From an uncultured Prevotella sp. (GTDB lineage Bacteria > Bacteroidota > Bacteroidia > Bacteroidales > Bacteroidaceae): 64,000 nucleotides of DNA. Positions 25,503-33,443 of this stretch are shown piece after piece (positions within the stretch are counted from its first letter, which is position 1; each line of letters begins with the position of its first letter). The position numbers and the translations under genes were made by a program. Location of the stretch: positions 38,133-102,132 of the forward strand of contig CAAGEG010000159.1 in the NCBI GenBank assembly GCA_900768785.1, read 5' to 3'. The notes beneath the pieces are model-generated. The model was given only the letters and a program-made list of their open reading frames with translations, searched no databases and was not told the DNA's origin.

Positions 25503-26709
25503 TACTATTTGCCGTTTTATAACCCATAGTCCATGCCGCTTGAAGGTTAAATCCGCCGGTTATGGCATCAACATCAAGAACTTCACCTGCAAAGAACAAA
25601 GCGGGTGAAGTTTTACATTCAAGTGTAGAATTGTTTATTGCAGACAACGAGACACCGCCACAAGTAACAAATTCTTCCTTAAATCGGTTCTTACCAATTA
25701 TCTTATAAGTATCTGAGGTAAGAGTTGAAGCTATCTTATTTAGTCCTTTGCGCCCCATTTCCGCCCATCTTGTTTCCAAGCGACATCCTGCTTTGCACAA
25801 CAAATAACGCCAAAGACGCATGTTCAAGAAGTTGGGACATGTAGAACAAATCATCTTTTGCTTGTTTTCATATGCTATTTTAGCAAGCATTTCTTGCACA
25901 TCAGACTCGGTGTTCTCTCCCGCCCAATTTACCGTAAGAGTTGCTTTATATTGTAAATCATTCAGATAACGAGCAGCATACGAGGACAATTTAAGTATGG
26001 CTGGTCCGCTCATGCCCCAATGGGTAAGCAATAAAGCGCCCTTAGCTCTTATCTTTGTTCCTGCAATACCAACAACAACATTTTCTATTACTATTCCCAT
26101 CAAGCTGTTTATCTTATCGTCATCAATACATAAACTGAACAAAGAAGGAACAGTATTTATAAATTCAATATCTATTTTATTGAAAATGTTCATCAGTCTT
26201 TGTTTCTTACATCCGCCGACAGCAATAACTACGACATCTGCAAAGGCTTTTTTGGTGTTTGAAAAACATAGTTTGTAATTGTCGTTCTCACGTGTGATAC
26301 ATTCCAATCTATGATTTGTCTTCAAGACAACACCCGTTTCTCTCATCAAATGTATTAGAGTTCCGGTTATCTGTAAAGCATCTTGAGATTGAGGGAAGAC
26401 ACATCCGTCATCTTGTGTCACAAGTTTTAAGCCTCTTTGTTCAAACCATTTGCATGTATCATTGTGGTCAAACTCCATAAACAATCGCTTCATCAACCTT
26501 GCGCCTCTTGGATATACAGTGTCCATAGAGGTCACAGCCTCAAAAGAGTTTGTAAGATTGCAACGTCCACCTCCTGTTATGGCGACTTTTGACAAAGGTT
26601 TACAGCCGCTCTCATAAACCACGACCGAAGCCTCTGGTCTTCTACTTTTTATTTCTATTGCGGCAAAACAGCCGGCAGCACCCCCACCTATAACAGCTAT
26701 AGTCTTCAT
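25483..26709 (-). CDS. NAD(P)/FAD-dependent oxidoreductase, HI0933/YhiN family
   Basis: This 408-residue flavoprotein has an N-terminal dinucleotide-binding motif (TIAVIGGGAAGCFAAIE), the HI0933-family signature KVAITGGGRCNLTNS, and a C-terminal FAD-contact motif (GEVLDVDAITGGFNLQAAW). The cellular role of the family is not settled. I start at ATG 26709, immediately before the GXGXXG motif, not at the earlier in-frame start at 26745, which would reach the GH28 stop. Its 3' end overlaps the convergent pectate lyase gene by 20 bases. It follows the GH28 gene by 32 bases and is probably on its transcript, though a metabolic link to pectin is not obvious. Confidence 0.88.
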   Translation of the reverse strand: MKTIAVIGGGAAGCFAAIEIKSRRPEASVVVYESGCKPLSKVAITGGGRCNLTNSFEAVTSMDTVYPRGARLMKRLFMEFDHNDTCKWFEQRGLKLVTQDDGCVFPQSQDALQITGTLIHLMRETGVVLKTNHRLECITRENDNYKLCFSNTKKAFADVVVIAVGGCKKQRLMNIFNKIDIEFINTVPSLFSLCIDDDKINSLMGIVIENVVVGIAGTKIRAKGALLLTHWGMSGPAILKLSSYAARYLNDLQYKATLTVNWAGENTESDVQEMLAKIAYENKQKMICSTCPNFLNMRLWRYLLCKAGCRLETRWAEMGRKGLNKIASTLTSDTYKIIGKNRFKEEFVTCGGVSLSAINNSTLECKTSPALFFAGEVLDVDAITGGFNLQAAWTMGYKTANSIIERYL

Positions 26710-26741
26710 GTCTGTTGTAAACCTTATCGGGAGTAGTAATT

Positions 26742-28283
26742 TCAATTATTTATATTTATAATCTCCGGCTTTTCTCCCGGAACATAAAAAGAGACATTCT
26801 CAAAATTAACATTTCGACTATTATCCAATACGATGCGGTTGTCTGTTGCCTGTATCTCCAAATTTTTAAACGTTATTCCATCTGCATCATTTATCGTTCT
26901 TACTATGCGATTGGTTCTTACTTTGCCGTTTTCAATAATTATTCCCGTGCAAGGAATTTCCGGAATAGCATTTACGGTCATCATTCTATCTGAAGATTCA
27001 ACAATAAAATTGCGAATTGTGATGTTTCTAACGATAGGAGTAAGAGGCGTGATATCAAGCGGCGGATTGCGACGTGCCAAATCTCCCATATACATCTTTG
27101 AGCCAAGCAAATCCCACGTGAAGGCTTCTTTCATGTCAACAAGCCTTACTCGTTCATAAATAATGTTTTCTATTGCTCCTCCCCTATTACGTCTGGTCTT
27201 GAAACGGAAGCCTGTTCGTGTGCCATAAAAGACACAATCATGAAGATAAACATTACGTATGCCGCCGGCAGTTTCGCTTCCACAGGTTATGCCTCCATGT
27301 CCGTCTTTTGCCAAACAATATCTTATGACCACATTTTCTGTTGGTTTGTTGACACGTAACCCGTCTTCACAACGCCCGGCTTTCAAGGTAAAGCAGTCGT
27401 CTCCACAATTTAGAGTTGAATATTCTATGAGAACATTTTTGCAAGAAGATATATCTATTCCGTCTCCACTTGGCACACCGACTGAATTAACGGTCACTCC
27501 GCGTATTATAACATTATCACAATATATCGGGTTGATGTTCCAAAGAACGCTTTTCTCAAATGTCACGCCCTCGACAAGCACATTTTTACATTCTATAGGA
27601 GAGAACGATTTGGGACGATAAAAAGTGCGTCCTTCCTGCCCATCGCATAATCTTTTAGACACAGGCATCTTCCAATCGATGTCTTTCTCTACCACACTTT
27701 TACCATTAGGCAGGCGTCTCATATCCACATCCATATCAGGTCCGGTTATAACGCCTTCTCCCGTCAAGGCAATATTCTTTTGTTTGTAAGCATAAATAAA
27801 CGCTCCGGCACCCATTACTTCCACGCCTTCGTGTCTTGTAAACACAGCCGGAAGATAGTCTGCTTGCCTTTCAGAAAACTCTAAAATGGCATTTTTTGCT
27901 ATTCTAAGCTCCACACCACTCTTTAAAATAATGCGTCCCGACTTCCAATGTCCGGCAGGAACCACCACCGTTCCTCCTCCTTGTTTTGACAATTCTGCTA
28001 TTTTGGCATTTACAGACATTGTTATCATGCCTTCAAGGTCACGGTCGCTTTCGGTCAGATATATTGTTTTGCTTTTGAAAACAGGCCTTTTTATCTCCTT
28101 CATCTTGAATGGCAACTTGCCTAATGGAGCTATATCAGCCGGCATTACTGCCGTTCCCACATTTGCGACACAAGGAATATCGTCAGACACGCAACTTGTT
28201 TCTGCATTTGAGTCGTGGCATATAAATATCAAAACAAGCAGCACTATTGCTGTATGCCATAATCTTACGTATGAGTCTTTCAT
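26742..28283 (-). CDS. Glycoside hydrolase family 28 (polygalacturonase-like)
   Basis: This 513-residue exported parallel beta-helix hydrolase has a hydrophobic signal (HTAIVLLVLIFICHDSNA). The GH28 active-site elements are present: GDGIDISS, GDDCFTLKAGR with paired Asp, DGHGGITCGSE, and TGFRFKTRR, the equivalent of the RIK motif. GH28 enzymes hydrolyse alpha-1,4-galacturonosyl links in pectin or rhamnogalacturonan; the exact specificity is not readable. I use ATG 28283, which begins a normal signal peptide. The longer frame would run back to the tmRNA 3' end. With the PL9-type lyase 1.2 kb away it indicates pectin breakdown. Confidence 0.9.
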   Translation of the reverse strand: MKDSYVRLWHTAIVLLVLIFICHDSNAETSCVSDDIPCVANVGTAVMPADIAPLGKLPFKMKEIKRPVFKSKTIYLTESDRDLEGMITMSVNAKIAELSKQGGGTVVVPAGHWKSGRIILKSGVELRIAKNAILEFSERQADYLPAVFTRHEGVEVMGAGAFIYAYKQKNIALTGEGVITGPDMDVDMRRLPNGKSVVEKDIDWKMPVSKRLCDGQEGRTFYRPKSFSPIECKNVLVEGVTFEKSVLWNINPIYCDNVIIRGVTVNSVGVPSGDGIDISSCKNVLIEYSTLNCGDDCFTLKAGRCEDGLRVNKPTENVVIRYCLAKDGHGGITCGSETAGGIRNVYLHDCVFYGTRTGFRFKTRRNRGGAIENIIYERVRLVDMKEAFTWDLLGSKMYMGDLARRNPPLDITPLTPIVRNITIRNFIVESSDRMMTVNAIPEIPCTGIIIENGKVRTNRIVRTINDADGITFKNLEIQATDNRIVLDNSRNVNFENVSFYVPGEKPEIININN

Positions 28284-28308
28284 GTTTTTAATATAATAAA
28301 GGTGTGAA

Positions 28309-28334
28309 TAAAGAAGAAAAGTATATAACTTTTC
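28309..28334 (-). terminator. Possible ssrA terminator
   Basis: On the minus strand GAAAAGT and ACTTTTC form a 7-bp stem just after the tmRNA 3' end, followed by TTCTTT. It is AT-rich and weak, so read-through into the GH28 gene is possible. Confidence 0.4.
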
Positions 28335-28343
28335 AATCAAGAG

Positions 28344-28741
28344 TGGAGCTGGAGGGAGTCGAACCCTCGTCCAAACAGGGAAACCATACGCTTTCTACAC
28401 GCTTATCTGAGTCTGGATTTTCGTGCTGCAACAAGACCTCAGCCACCGGTTACAACCTTATCCTCTAAGTTTTCATCTTATTGTCGAGGCCCAACAAGAC
28501 TATTTCCGATATTACCGCACTACCATTTCGGAACGCTTCGGAACAAGAGCAACCGGGTAGTGTCTCGTCCTTTCACCTTGTGAATGGATTAAGCCAAGAA
28601 CCTACTATTCTTCGGTTAGGCAGCGAGAGCGTATTTATTTTCGCCAGATAAACTTATTGACCACCGAGATTAAGGAGCAGGCAGACAGCGCTCCGCGTGC
28701 TTACGTACCATTTCAGCCCGCTGTCAAATCCGGTCAACCCC
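28344..28741 (-). ncRNA. ssrA: Transfer-messenger RNA (tmRNA)
   Basis: This is a tmRNA of about 398 nt, which rescues stalled ribosomes and tags the nascent protein. The 5' end GGGGTTGACCGGATTTGACA pairs with the 3' end CCAGCTCCA to form a 7-bp acceptor stem, and GGGTTCGACTCCC is the T arm. The tag frame lies at 28645-28616 (minus) and reads GENKYALAA then a TAA stop, typical of Bacteroidota tags that end in ALAA. The 3' CCA is not encoded (the next bases are CTC), so it must be added by the CCA-adding enzyme. It lies upstream of the GH28 gene with a strong promoter of its own. Confidence 0.95.
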
Positions 28742-28775
28742 TTATTTGCGATGCTGAAAGCACTATTTTATAATG

Positions 28776-28806
28776 CAAAGATAGCGTATGTATCGGGAAT
28801 ATCAAA
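28776..28806 (-). promoter_or_regulatory. ssrA promoter
   Basis: On the minus strand TTTG (28806-28803) and TATCTTTG (28783-28776) are 19 bp apart. Transcription would start some 25-30 bases before the mature 5' end at 28741, leaving a leader for RNase P to remove. An inverted repeat (AGATAGCGT 28779-28787, ACGCTATCT 28811-28819) brackets the promoter. Confidence 0.7.
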
Positions 28807-28862
28807 ACAAACGCTATCTTTTTTGTCTTTATTTTGCAAACAGGCTTCCTTATAGTCCATAA

Positions 28863-28972
28863 ACTTAAGTATGCTGTTTGCTATTCGTAAACCATATACT
28901 TACGATGTGTAAACATGCTGTTTACGACTTGAAAACATGCTGTTTACATAAGCTAAACTATATGTTAATTGA
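28863..28972. repeat. Array of five 22-bp quasi-palindromic repeats (array 2)
   Basis: Units start at 28863, 28885, 28907, 28929 and 28951. The second unit is nearly identical to units of array 1 (TCGTAAACCATATACTTACG). Units 3 and 4 carry the variant ATGCTGTTTAC, so that unit 3 contains GTAAACATGCTGTTTAC, an inverted repeat with 7-bp arms. The first and last units are degenerate. The last unit includes the stop codon of the 4Fe-4S protein gene (28965-28967). The array lies upstream of the ssrA promoter. Confidence 0.75.
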
Positions 28973-30023
28973 GTATCTTGAGCAGAGTTCCGGTCGGACA
29001 AACAAATCTGCAATATGGCCTGTATACAAATACAGACAAAAGAAGTGTGACAACGGCAAATGCAAGCATAATCCATGATGCCGACTCCCATATAAAAGCC
29101 GAGAACAATTCATAGTCCATCCACTCAAAAAATACGCCTGTCCATGCCACAATCATCAGCACACACCACAAGATTTGTCTGAACAAGCGAAGACCTTTCT
29201 GCCATTTTTTCCCCAATACTAACTTATGTTTCTTGAGCATTCCTGCCATTTCTTGAGCCGAACCTAATGGGCAACACCATGCGCAATAATGTCCTTTGCG
29301 ACCAAAGAGAGGATAAACAAATGCCGTAACTATAAGTATTAGTATAGCCACATTTTGCCACATAAATCCGTTTGACATTATTGAAACGAGAGAGGTATAG
29401 CTTATGAATGTTCCTACATAAAGACCCGGAACGGCAATATTTAACAAAAGCTGCACGACACGATAGCGTTTATTCTTGATAAACAAGGGCAACACGGCAG
29501 CAGATATAGCAACCAACAACACGAGAATATGTTTTAATCCCCAAGCAGAGGCGATATCGTTTTTCTCAGCATATTCAGATACGGCAGAGAGCGACCTGTT
29601 TATAGTTGCTTTAACAGCCTCCGACGAGTAAGTAGCACCCGATACGGCATCAACATTCATAGATATTGCCGAGTCTATCTCTTTGCCATAATATTGTGGC
29701 AACAGTTCTTCCACGACACGTTCAAAGAACTCGGGCGTCTCTTTATTGGGCAACACGCCTATACTGTCAATCTTGTTGTCTCTAATATATACCTTTAAAG
29801 GTGTTGAACCGGCATATCCAACGATGTCATCGGCAATTTTGGTAGAATTAACCATTACTACGCCATCATTGATTGATAAAGTCGCAGTGTCGGAAACAGC
29901 ACTTTTGTCTGCCTCAACAACCTCATGACCAATCAAACGTTTGTCTCGGGCTATTGAAATAACAGCTAAAATCAATAGGCAAACAACCAACTTCCCTAAA
30001 CTTTTAATCATATTTCCTTTCAT
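28965..30023 (-). CDS. Flavinylated FMN-binding and 4Fe-4S membrane protein, NosR/NapH-like
   Basis: This 352-residue inner-membrane electron-transfer protein has an N-terminal anchor, then a periplasmic FMN_bind domain (about 45-150). The motif AVSGATYSS presents Thr131 as the expected covalent FMN site, the substrate type of ApbE. Five or so transmembrane segments follow, with the NapH-like cysteine motifs YCAWCCPLGSAQE and YCRFVCPTGTLLK. The final 4Fe-4S ferredoxin domain seen in NapH or NosR is missing. Such proteins move electrons across the membrane to extracytoplasmic acceptors. ApbE is encoded at 8454-9548. ATG 30023 and 30011 are both possible starts. Its stop lies within a 22-bp repeat. 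Confidence 0.85.
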   Translation of the reverse strand: MKGNMIKSLGKLVVCLLILAVISIARDKRLIGHEVVEADKSAVSDTATLSINDGVVMVNSTKIADDIVGYAGSTPLKVYIRDNKIDSIGVLPNKETPEFFERVVEELLPQYYGKEIDSAISMNVDAVSGATYSSEAVKATINRSLSAVSEYAEKNDIASAWGLKHILVLLVAISAAVLPLFIKNKRYRVVQLLLNIAVPGLYVGTFISYTSLVSIMSNGFMWQNVAILILIVTAFVYPLFGRKGHYCAWCCPLGSAQEMAGMLKKHKLVLGKKWQKGLRLFRQILWCVLMIVAWTGVFFEWMDYELFSAFIWESASWIMLAFAVVTLLLSVFVYRPYCRFVCPTGTLLKILN

Positions 30024-30134
30024 ATTTATATATGTGACGAAACTAACAAGCCAAAAGTTTAATTATGATCTACACATATCTGCTCATTAATATTTGAAAG
30101 GCATGTTAGTCATAGTCAATATAAATATTTTTAT

Positions 30135-30142
30135 TATCTTTG
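30135..30142 (+). promoter_or_regulatory. -7 box for the polysaccharide/luxS operon
   Basis: TATCTTTG is a full match to TAnnTTTG. The start of transcription would be near 30149, so coding must begin later than the first in-frame start at 30140; ATG 30233 leaves a leader of about 85 bases. Confidence 0.6.
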
Positions 30143-30232
30143 CAACAAAATTCATTTTTTGCAGTTATAAATAATAAGATAACCGCACAACAAGAAGTGA
30201 AAAGCAACAACATAAAAATAAAAGAAAAGGTA

Positions 30233-30844
30233 ATGACGGTCAGTTCATATGACGCCATGAACAGCATACAACTGGTGATAAAACGACTTATAGACTTTAC
30301 GGCAGCCCTAATAGGGCTTGTGGTACTATCGCCTATATTTGTTTTGATATACGTGTTGCTGAAAAGACAAAAGAATGGTCCCGCTATCTTCTCACAAGAG
30401 CGCATCGGGTATGGAGGGAAGCCTTTCACCATATATAAATTCAGAACACTTAGCACACAAGAACAAGAGCCTCAACTCATCCCATTATGCGATGAGAAGA
30501 ACGCAACAAAGACAGAAAGGTTCTTGCGCGAGCATCATCTTGACGAGCTACCACAACTTTGGAACGTAGTAAAAGGCGACATGTCGTTCGTAGGACCAAG
30601 ACCAGAACGCAAATTCTATATAGACCAGATTATGGCTATAGACAATAACTATAACCTTATCTATAAGATGCGACCCGGACTAACATCAGAAGCCACTCTA
30701 TATAACGGATATACAGACACTATGGAAAAGATGCTCATACGTCTGAACATGGATATTGAATATCTGAAAAAACGCTCTTTATGGCTTGACATGAAAATAA
30801 TTATAAAAACGGCAATAAGCATAATAAGCGGGAAAAAATTCTGA
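30233..30844 (+). CDS. Undecaprenyl-phosphate sugar-1-phosphate transferase (bacterial sugar transferase)
   Basis: This 203-residue polyprenyl-phosphate hexose-1-phosphate transferase has one N-terminal membrane helix (RLIDFTAALIGLVVLSPIFV) and the catalytic domain: GPAIFSQERIGYGGKPFTIY, KFRTL, LREHHLDELPQLWNV and GDMSFVGPRPER. It would start a polysaccharide repeat unit on the lipid carrier at the inner membrane. It is a short form without the extra N-terminal domain of WbaP/WcaJ. I start at ATG 30233 because the -7 box at 30135-30142 excludes the upstream frame. It is followed 35 bases later by the SLBB export gene, but no other glycosyltransferase, flippase or polymerase gene is next to it. 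Confidence 0.88.
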   Translation: MTVSSYDAMNSIQLVIKRLIDFTAALIGLVVLSPIFVLIYVLLKRQKNGPAIFSQERIGYGGKPFTIYKFRTLSTQEQEPQLIPLCDEKNATKTERFLREHHLDELPQLWNVVKGDMSFVGPRPERKFYIDQIMAIDNNYNLIYKMRPGLTSEATLYNGYTDTMEKMLIRLNMDIEYLKKRSLWLDMKIIIKTAISIISGKKF

Positions 30845-30879
30845 TAATAACAAAAACTGAAAAAATAACCACGATAATA

Positions 30880-33423
30880 ATGAAAAAACTTTTTCTAATA
30901 CTTGCCATTACCGCCATGTTACCATTATGCGTAACCGCTCAATCGTCTATGACAGACGAGCAGGTAATGAAATTTGTTGTCAAAGAACACAATAGCGGCA
31001 CCTCGCAAGCACAGATTGTCACCAAACTGATGCAACAAGGTGTAAACATAGAACAAATACGCAGAGTTAGAAAGAAGTATGAAAGACTTGCAAAAGAAGA
31101 AGGTTTAGGTACAACAAAAACCAAAGACACACGTCTGCGAACATCAAAAAACGAGACAGAAACAACAGACAATCAAGACAAAACCACACCACAATATCGC
31201 GTTAAAGATAGCAGGACCAACAAGAACAGATATGTATATAACAAGACAAATCCTGAATGGAGCGACATGGAAGACGAGCTCAAGGAATTTATTCCTGACT
31301 CTACAGTCTTGTTAAAAAAACTCTTGGCTGAGAAAAACGAGAAGAAGGTCTTCGGACGTGACATATTCAACAACAAGGAGCTAACGTTTGAGCCTAACAT
31401 GAATATTGCCACACCACAAAATTATCGCTTAGGACCGGGTGACGCCGTATATATCGACATTTACGGAGCATCACAAAAGACAATTGAAAGCACTATTTCT
31501 CCAGACGGAACGGTAACTATTGAGGGCTTCGGTCCCGTAAACATAAACGGACTAACCGTAGCACAAGCCAACGAAAGACTTAGAGCTACACTCGGGACAA
31601 GATATAGTAGCTCGAAAATAAAACTAACCGTCGGCGATACACGAAGCATTATGGTTAATGTTATGGGAGAGATAAACAATCCCGGAACATACACATTACC
31701 GGCTTTCGCTACAGTTTTTCATGCTCTATACATGGCAGGGGGAACAAACGACTTAGGAACTTTGAGAAACATAAAAATATATAGAAACAACCGACTCGTT
31801 TCTGTTGTTGATATTTACGATTATATTCTCAACGGCAAACTGACAGGAAACGTCAAGCTCGCAGATAATGATGTCATCTCCGTAGGCACTTACGACTGTC
31901 TTGTAAACATTACCGGAAAAGTAAAACGCCCTATGTACTACGAGATGAAAAAGAACGAAAGCATAGGCACTCTGCTCAAATATGCAGGCGGTTTCACAGG
32001 TGACGCATACAAAAACTCAGTCAGAGTGATACGAAAAACAGGAAAAGAATATTCTGTCTATAATGTTGACGAGTTTGATATGACATCTTTCCAAGTTGCC
32101 GATGAAGACTCTGTGAGCGTTGATTCTATCATTCCACGCTTCTCAAATATGGCAGAAATAAAGGGTGCCGTATTCCGTCCGGGAATGTATCAAGTAGGCG
32201 GAAACATTAATAGCGTGAGAACTCTTATTGAAAATGCCGATGGACTGAAAGAAGAAGCGTTTACCGCACGTGCCGTAATGCACAGAATGAAGAAAGACAG
32301 AACTCTTGAGGTTGTGCCGGTTGATGTAGAAGGCATCTTACAAGGCACCGTTGCAGATATCCCTCTACAGCCAAACGATGTCTTGTTTATACCCACCAAA
32401 CAAGAGATGATGGAAGAAAGAACTATAACCATACATGGAGAAGTCTTCTATCCCGGCATATACAAATATGCAGAAAACGAAACCCTTGAAGACTTTGTGC
32501 TACAAGCCGGAGGCTTAAAACAAACAGCCTCAACTGTAAAAGTGGATGTTGCCAGACGTATCATCAATCCTAAAGCTCTTCAAGTAGACTCTTTGTTCGC
32601 ACATACCTATACGTTTGCACTAAAAGACGGATTTGTTATTGATGGCGAACCCGGCTTTAAACTGATGCCCTACGATGAGGTTTATGTTAGAAAGAGTCCG
32701 GGATTCTATAAGCAACAAAACGTTGAGGTTCAAGGAGAAGTTATGTTTGGAGGTATATATACACTTGCCAAAAAGAACATCCGTCTCAGCGACATCATCA
32801 AAAGTGCCGGAGGCGTAAACGACAGAGCCTATATTGCGGGTGCCCGCTTGGAAAGAAAAGTTAACGATGACGAGCGAAAGAGAATGGAAGCAACCCTGAA
32901 AAAGGCTAAAGAACAACTTGAAATGCTTGAGTTGGAAGCTGCAAGCGAGAATAAAAAGATAGATCTTAAGAATAGTGAAATGATAAAAAAATATGAGATA
33001 CAAGACACTTATTCTGTAGGAATTGAATTAGATAAAGCCTTAGCACATCCGGGTAGCGAATATGACATAGTTCTTAGAGAAGGCGACAAGTTGTTTGTAC
33101 CTCAATATAATGGAACTGTAAAGATTAACGGAGCTGTAATGTATCCGAACACAGTAGGTTATCAAAAAGGCAAAAAAGTTAAATACTACATAGACCAAGC
33201 AGGTGGTTTTAGCAACAAAGCCAAGAAAAGCCAAACATATATTATTTATATGAATGGTACAATATCTAAAGTTTCGGGGAATGCAAAGCCAAAACCGGGA
33301 TGCGAAATTGTGGTTCCCGAAAAAGACATCAACAAGATGACAATGGCAGAAAAGCTTACTATCGGCACATCGGTAGCTTCGATAGCAACCATGATAGCCA
33401 CTCTCGCTAATGTTCTCAAATAA
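30880..33423 (+). CDS. Polysaccharide export protein with SLBB domains (Wza-like)
   Basis: This 847-residue outer-membrane polysaccharide export protein has a signal peptide (ILAITAMLPLCVTAQ). A helical segment of about 60 residues comes next (DEQVMKFVVKEHNSGTSQAQ onward). The Poly_export domain near 180-260 contains YRLGPGDAVYIDIYG. Several SLBB repeats follow, seen in the recurring pattern GEVxxPGxYxxxxN...LAGG. A charged coiled coil of about 40 residues at about 665-705 (RMEATLKKAKEQLEMLELEA) interrupts the last repeats. A hydrophobic segment lies at the C-terminus (TIGTSVASIATMIATLANVL). There is no lipobox. LuxS begins 20 bases after its stop. Confidence 0.9.
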   Translation: MKKLFLILAITAMLPLCVTAQSSMTDEQVMKFVVKEHNSGTSQAQIVTKLMQQGVNIEQIRRVRKKYERLAKEEGLGTTKTKDTRLRTSKNETETTDNQDKTTPQYRVKDSRTNKNRYVYNKTNPEWSDMEDELKEFIPDSTVLLKKLLAEKNEKKVFGRDIFNNKELTFEPNMNIATPQNYRLGPGDAVYIDIYGASQKTIESTISPDGTVTIEGFGPVNINGLTVAQANERLRATLGTRYSSSKIKLTVGDTRSIMVNVMGEINNPGTYTLPAFATVFHALYMAGGTNDLGTLRNIKIYRNNRLVSVVDIYDYILNGKLTGNVKLADNDVISVGTYDCLVNITGKVKRPMYYEMKKNESIGTLLKYAGGFTGDAYKNSVRVIRKTGKEYSVYNVDEFDMTSFQVADEDSVSVDSIIPRFSNMAEIKGAVFRPGMYQVGGNINSVRTLIENADGLKEEAFTARAVMHRMKKDRTLEVVPVDVEGILQGTVADIPLQPNDVLFIPTKQEMMEERTITIHGEVFYPGIYKYAENETLEDFVLQAGGLKQTASTVKVDVARRIINPKALQVDSLFAHTYTFALKDGFVIDGEPGFKLMPYDEVYVRKSPGFYKQQNVEVQGEVMFGGIYTLAKKNIRLSDIIKSAGGVNDRAYIAGARLERKVNDDERKRMEATLKKAKEQLEMLELEAASENKKIDLKNSEMIKKYEIQDTYSVGIELDKALAHPGSEYDIVLREGDKLFVPQYNGTVKINGAVMYPNTVGYQKGKKVKYYIDQAGGFSNKAKKSQTYIIYMNGTISKVSGNAKPKPGCEIVVPEKDINKMTMAEKLTIGTSVASIATMIATLANVLK

Positions 33424-33443
33424 AAATAAACAACGATAACCAT

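Noticed and set aside
28741..28965. tRNA gene beside ssrA
   Set aside because: No clover-leaf arms or T-loop sequence outside the tmRNA; the gap is filled by the ssrA promoter and the repeat array.
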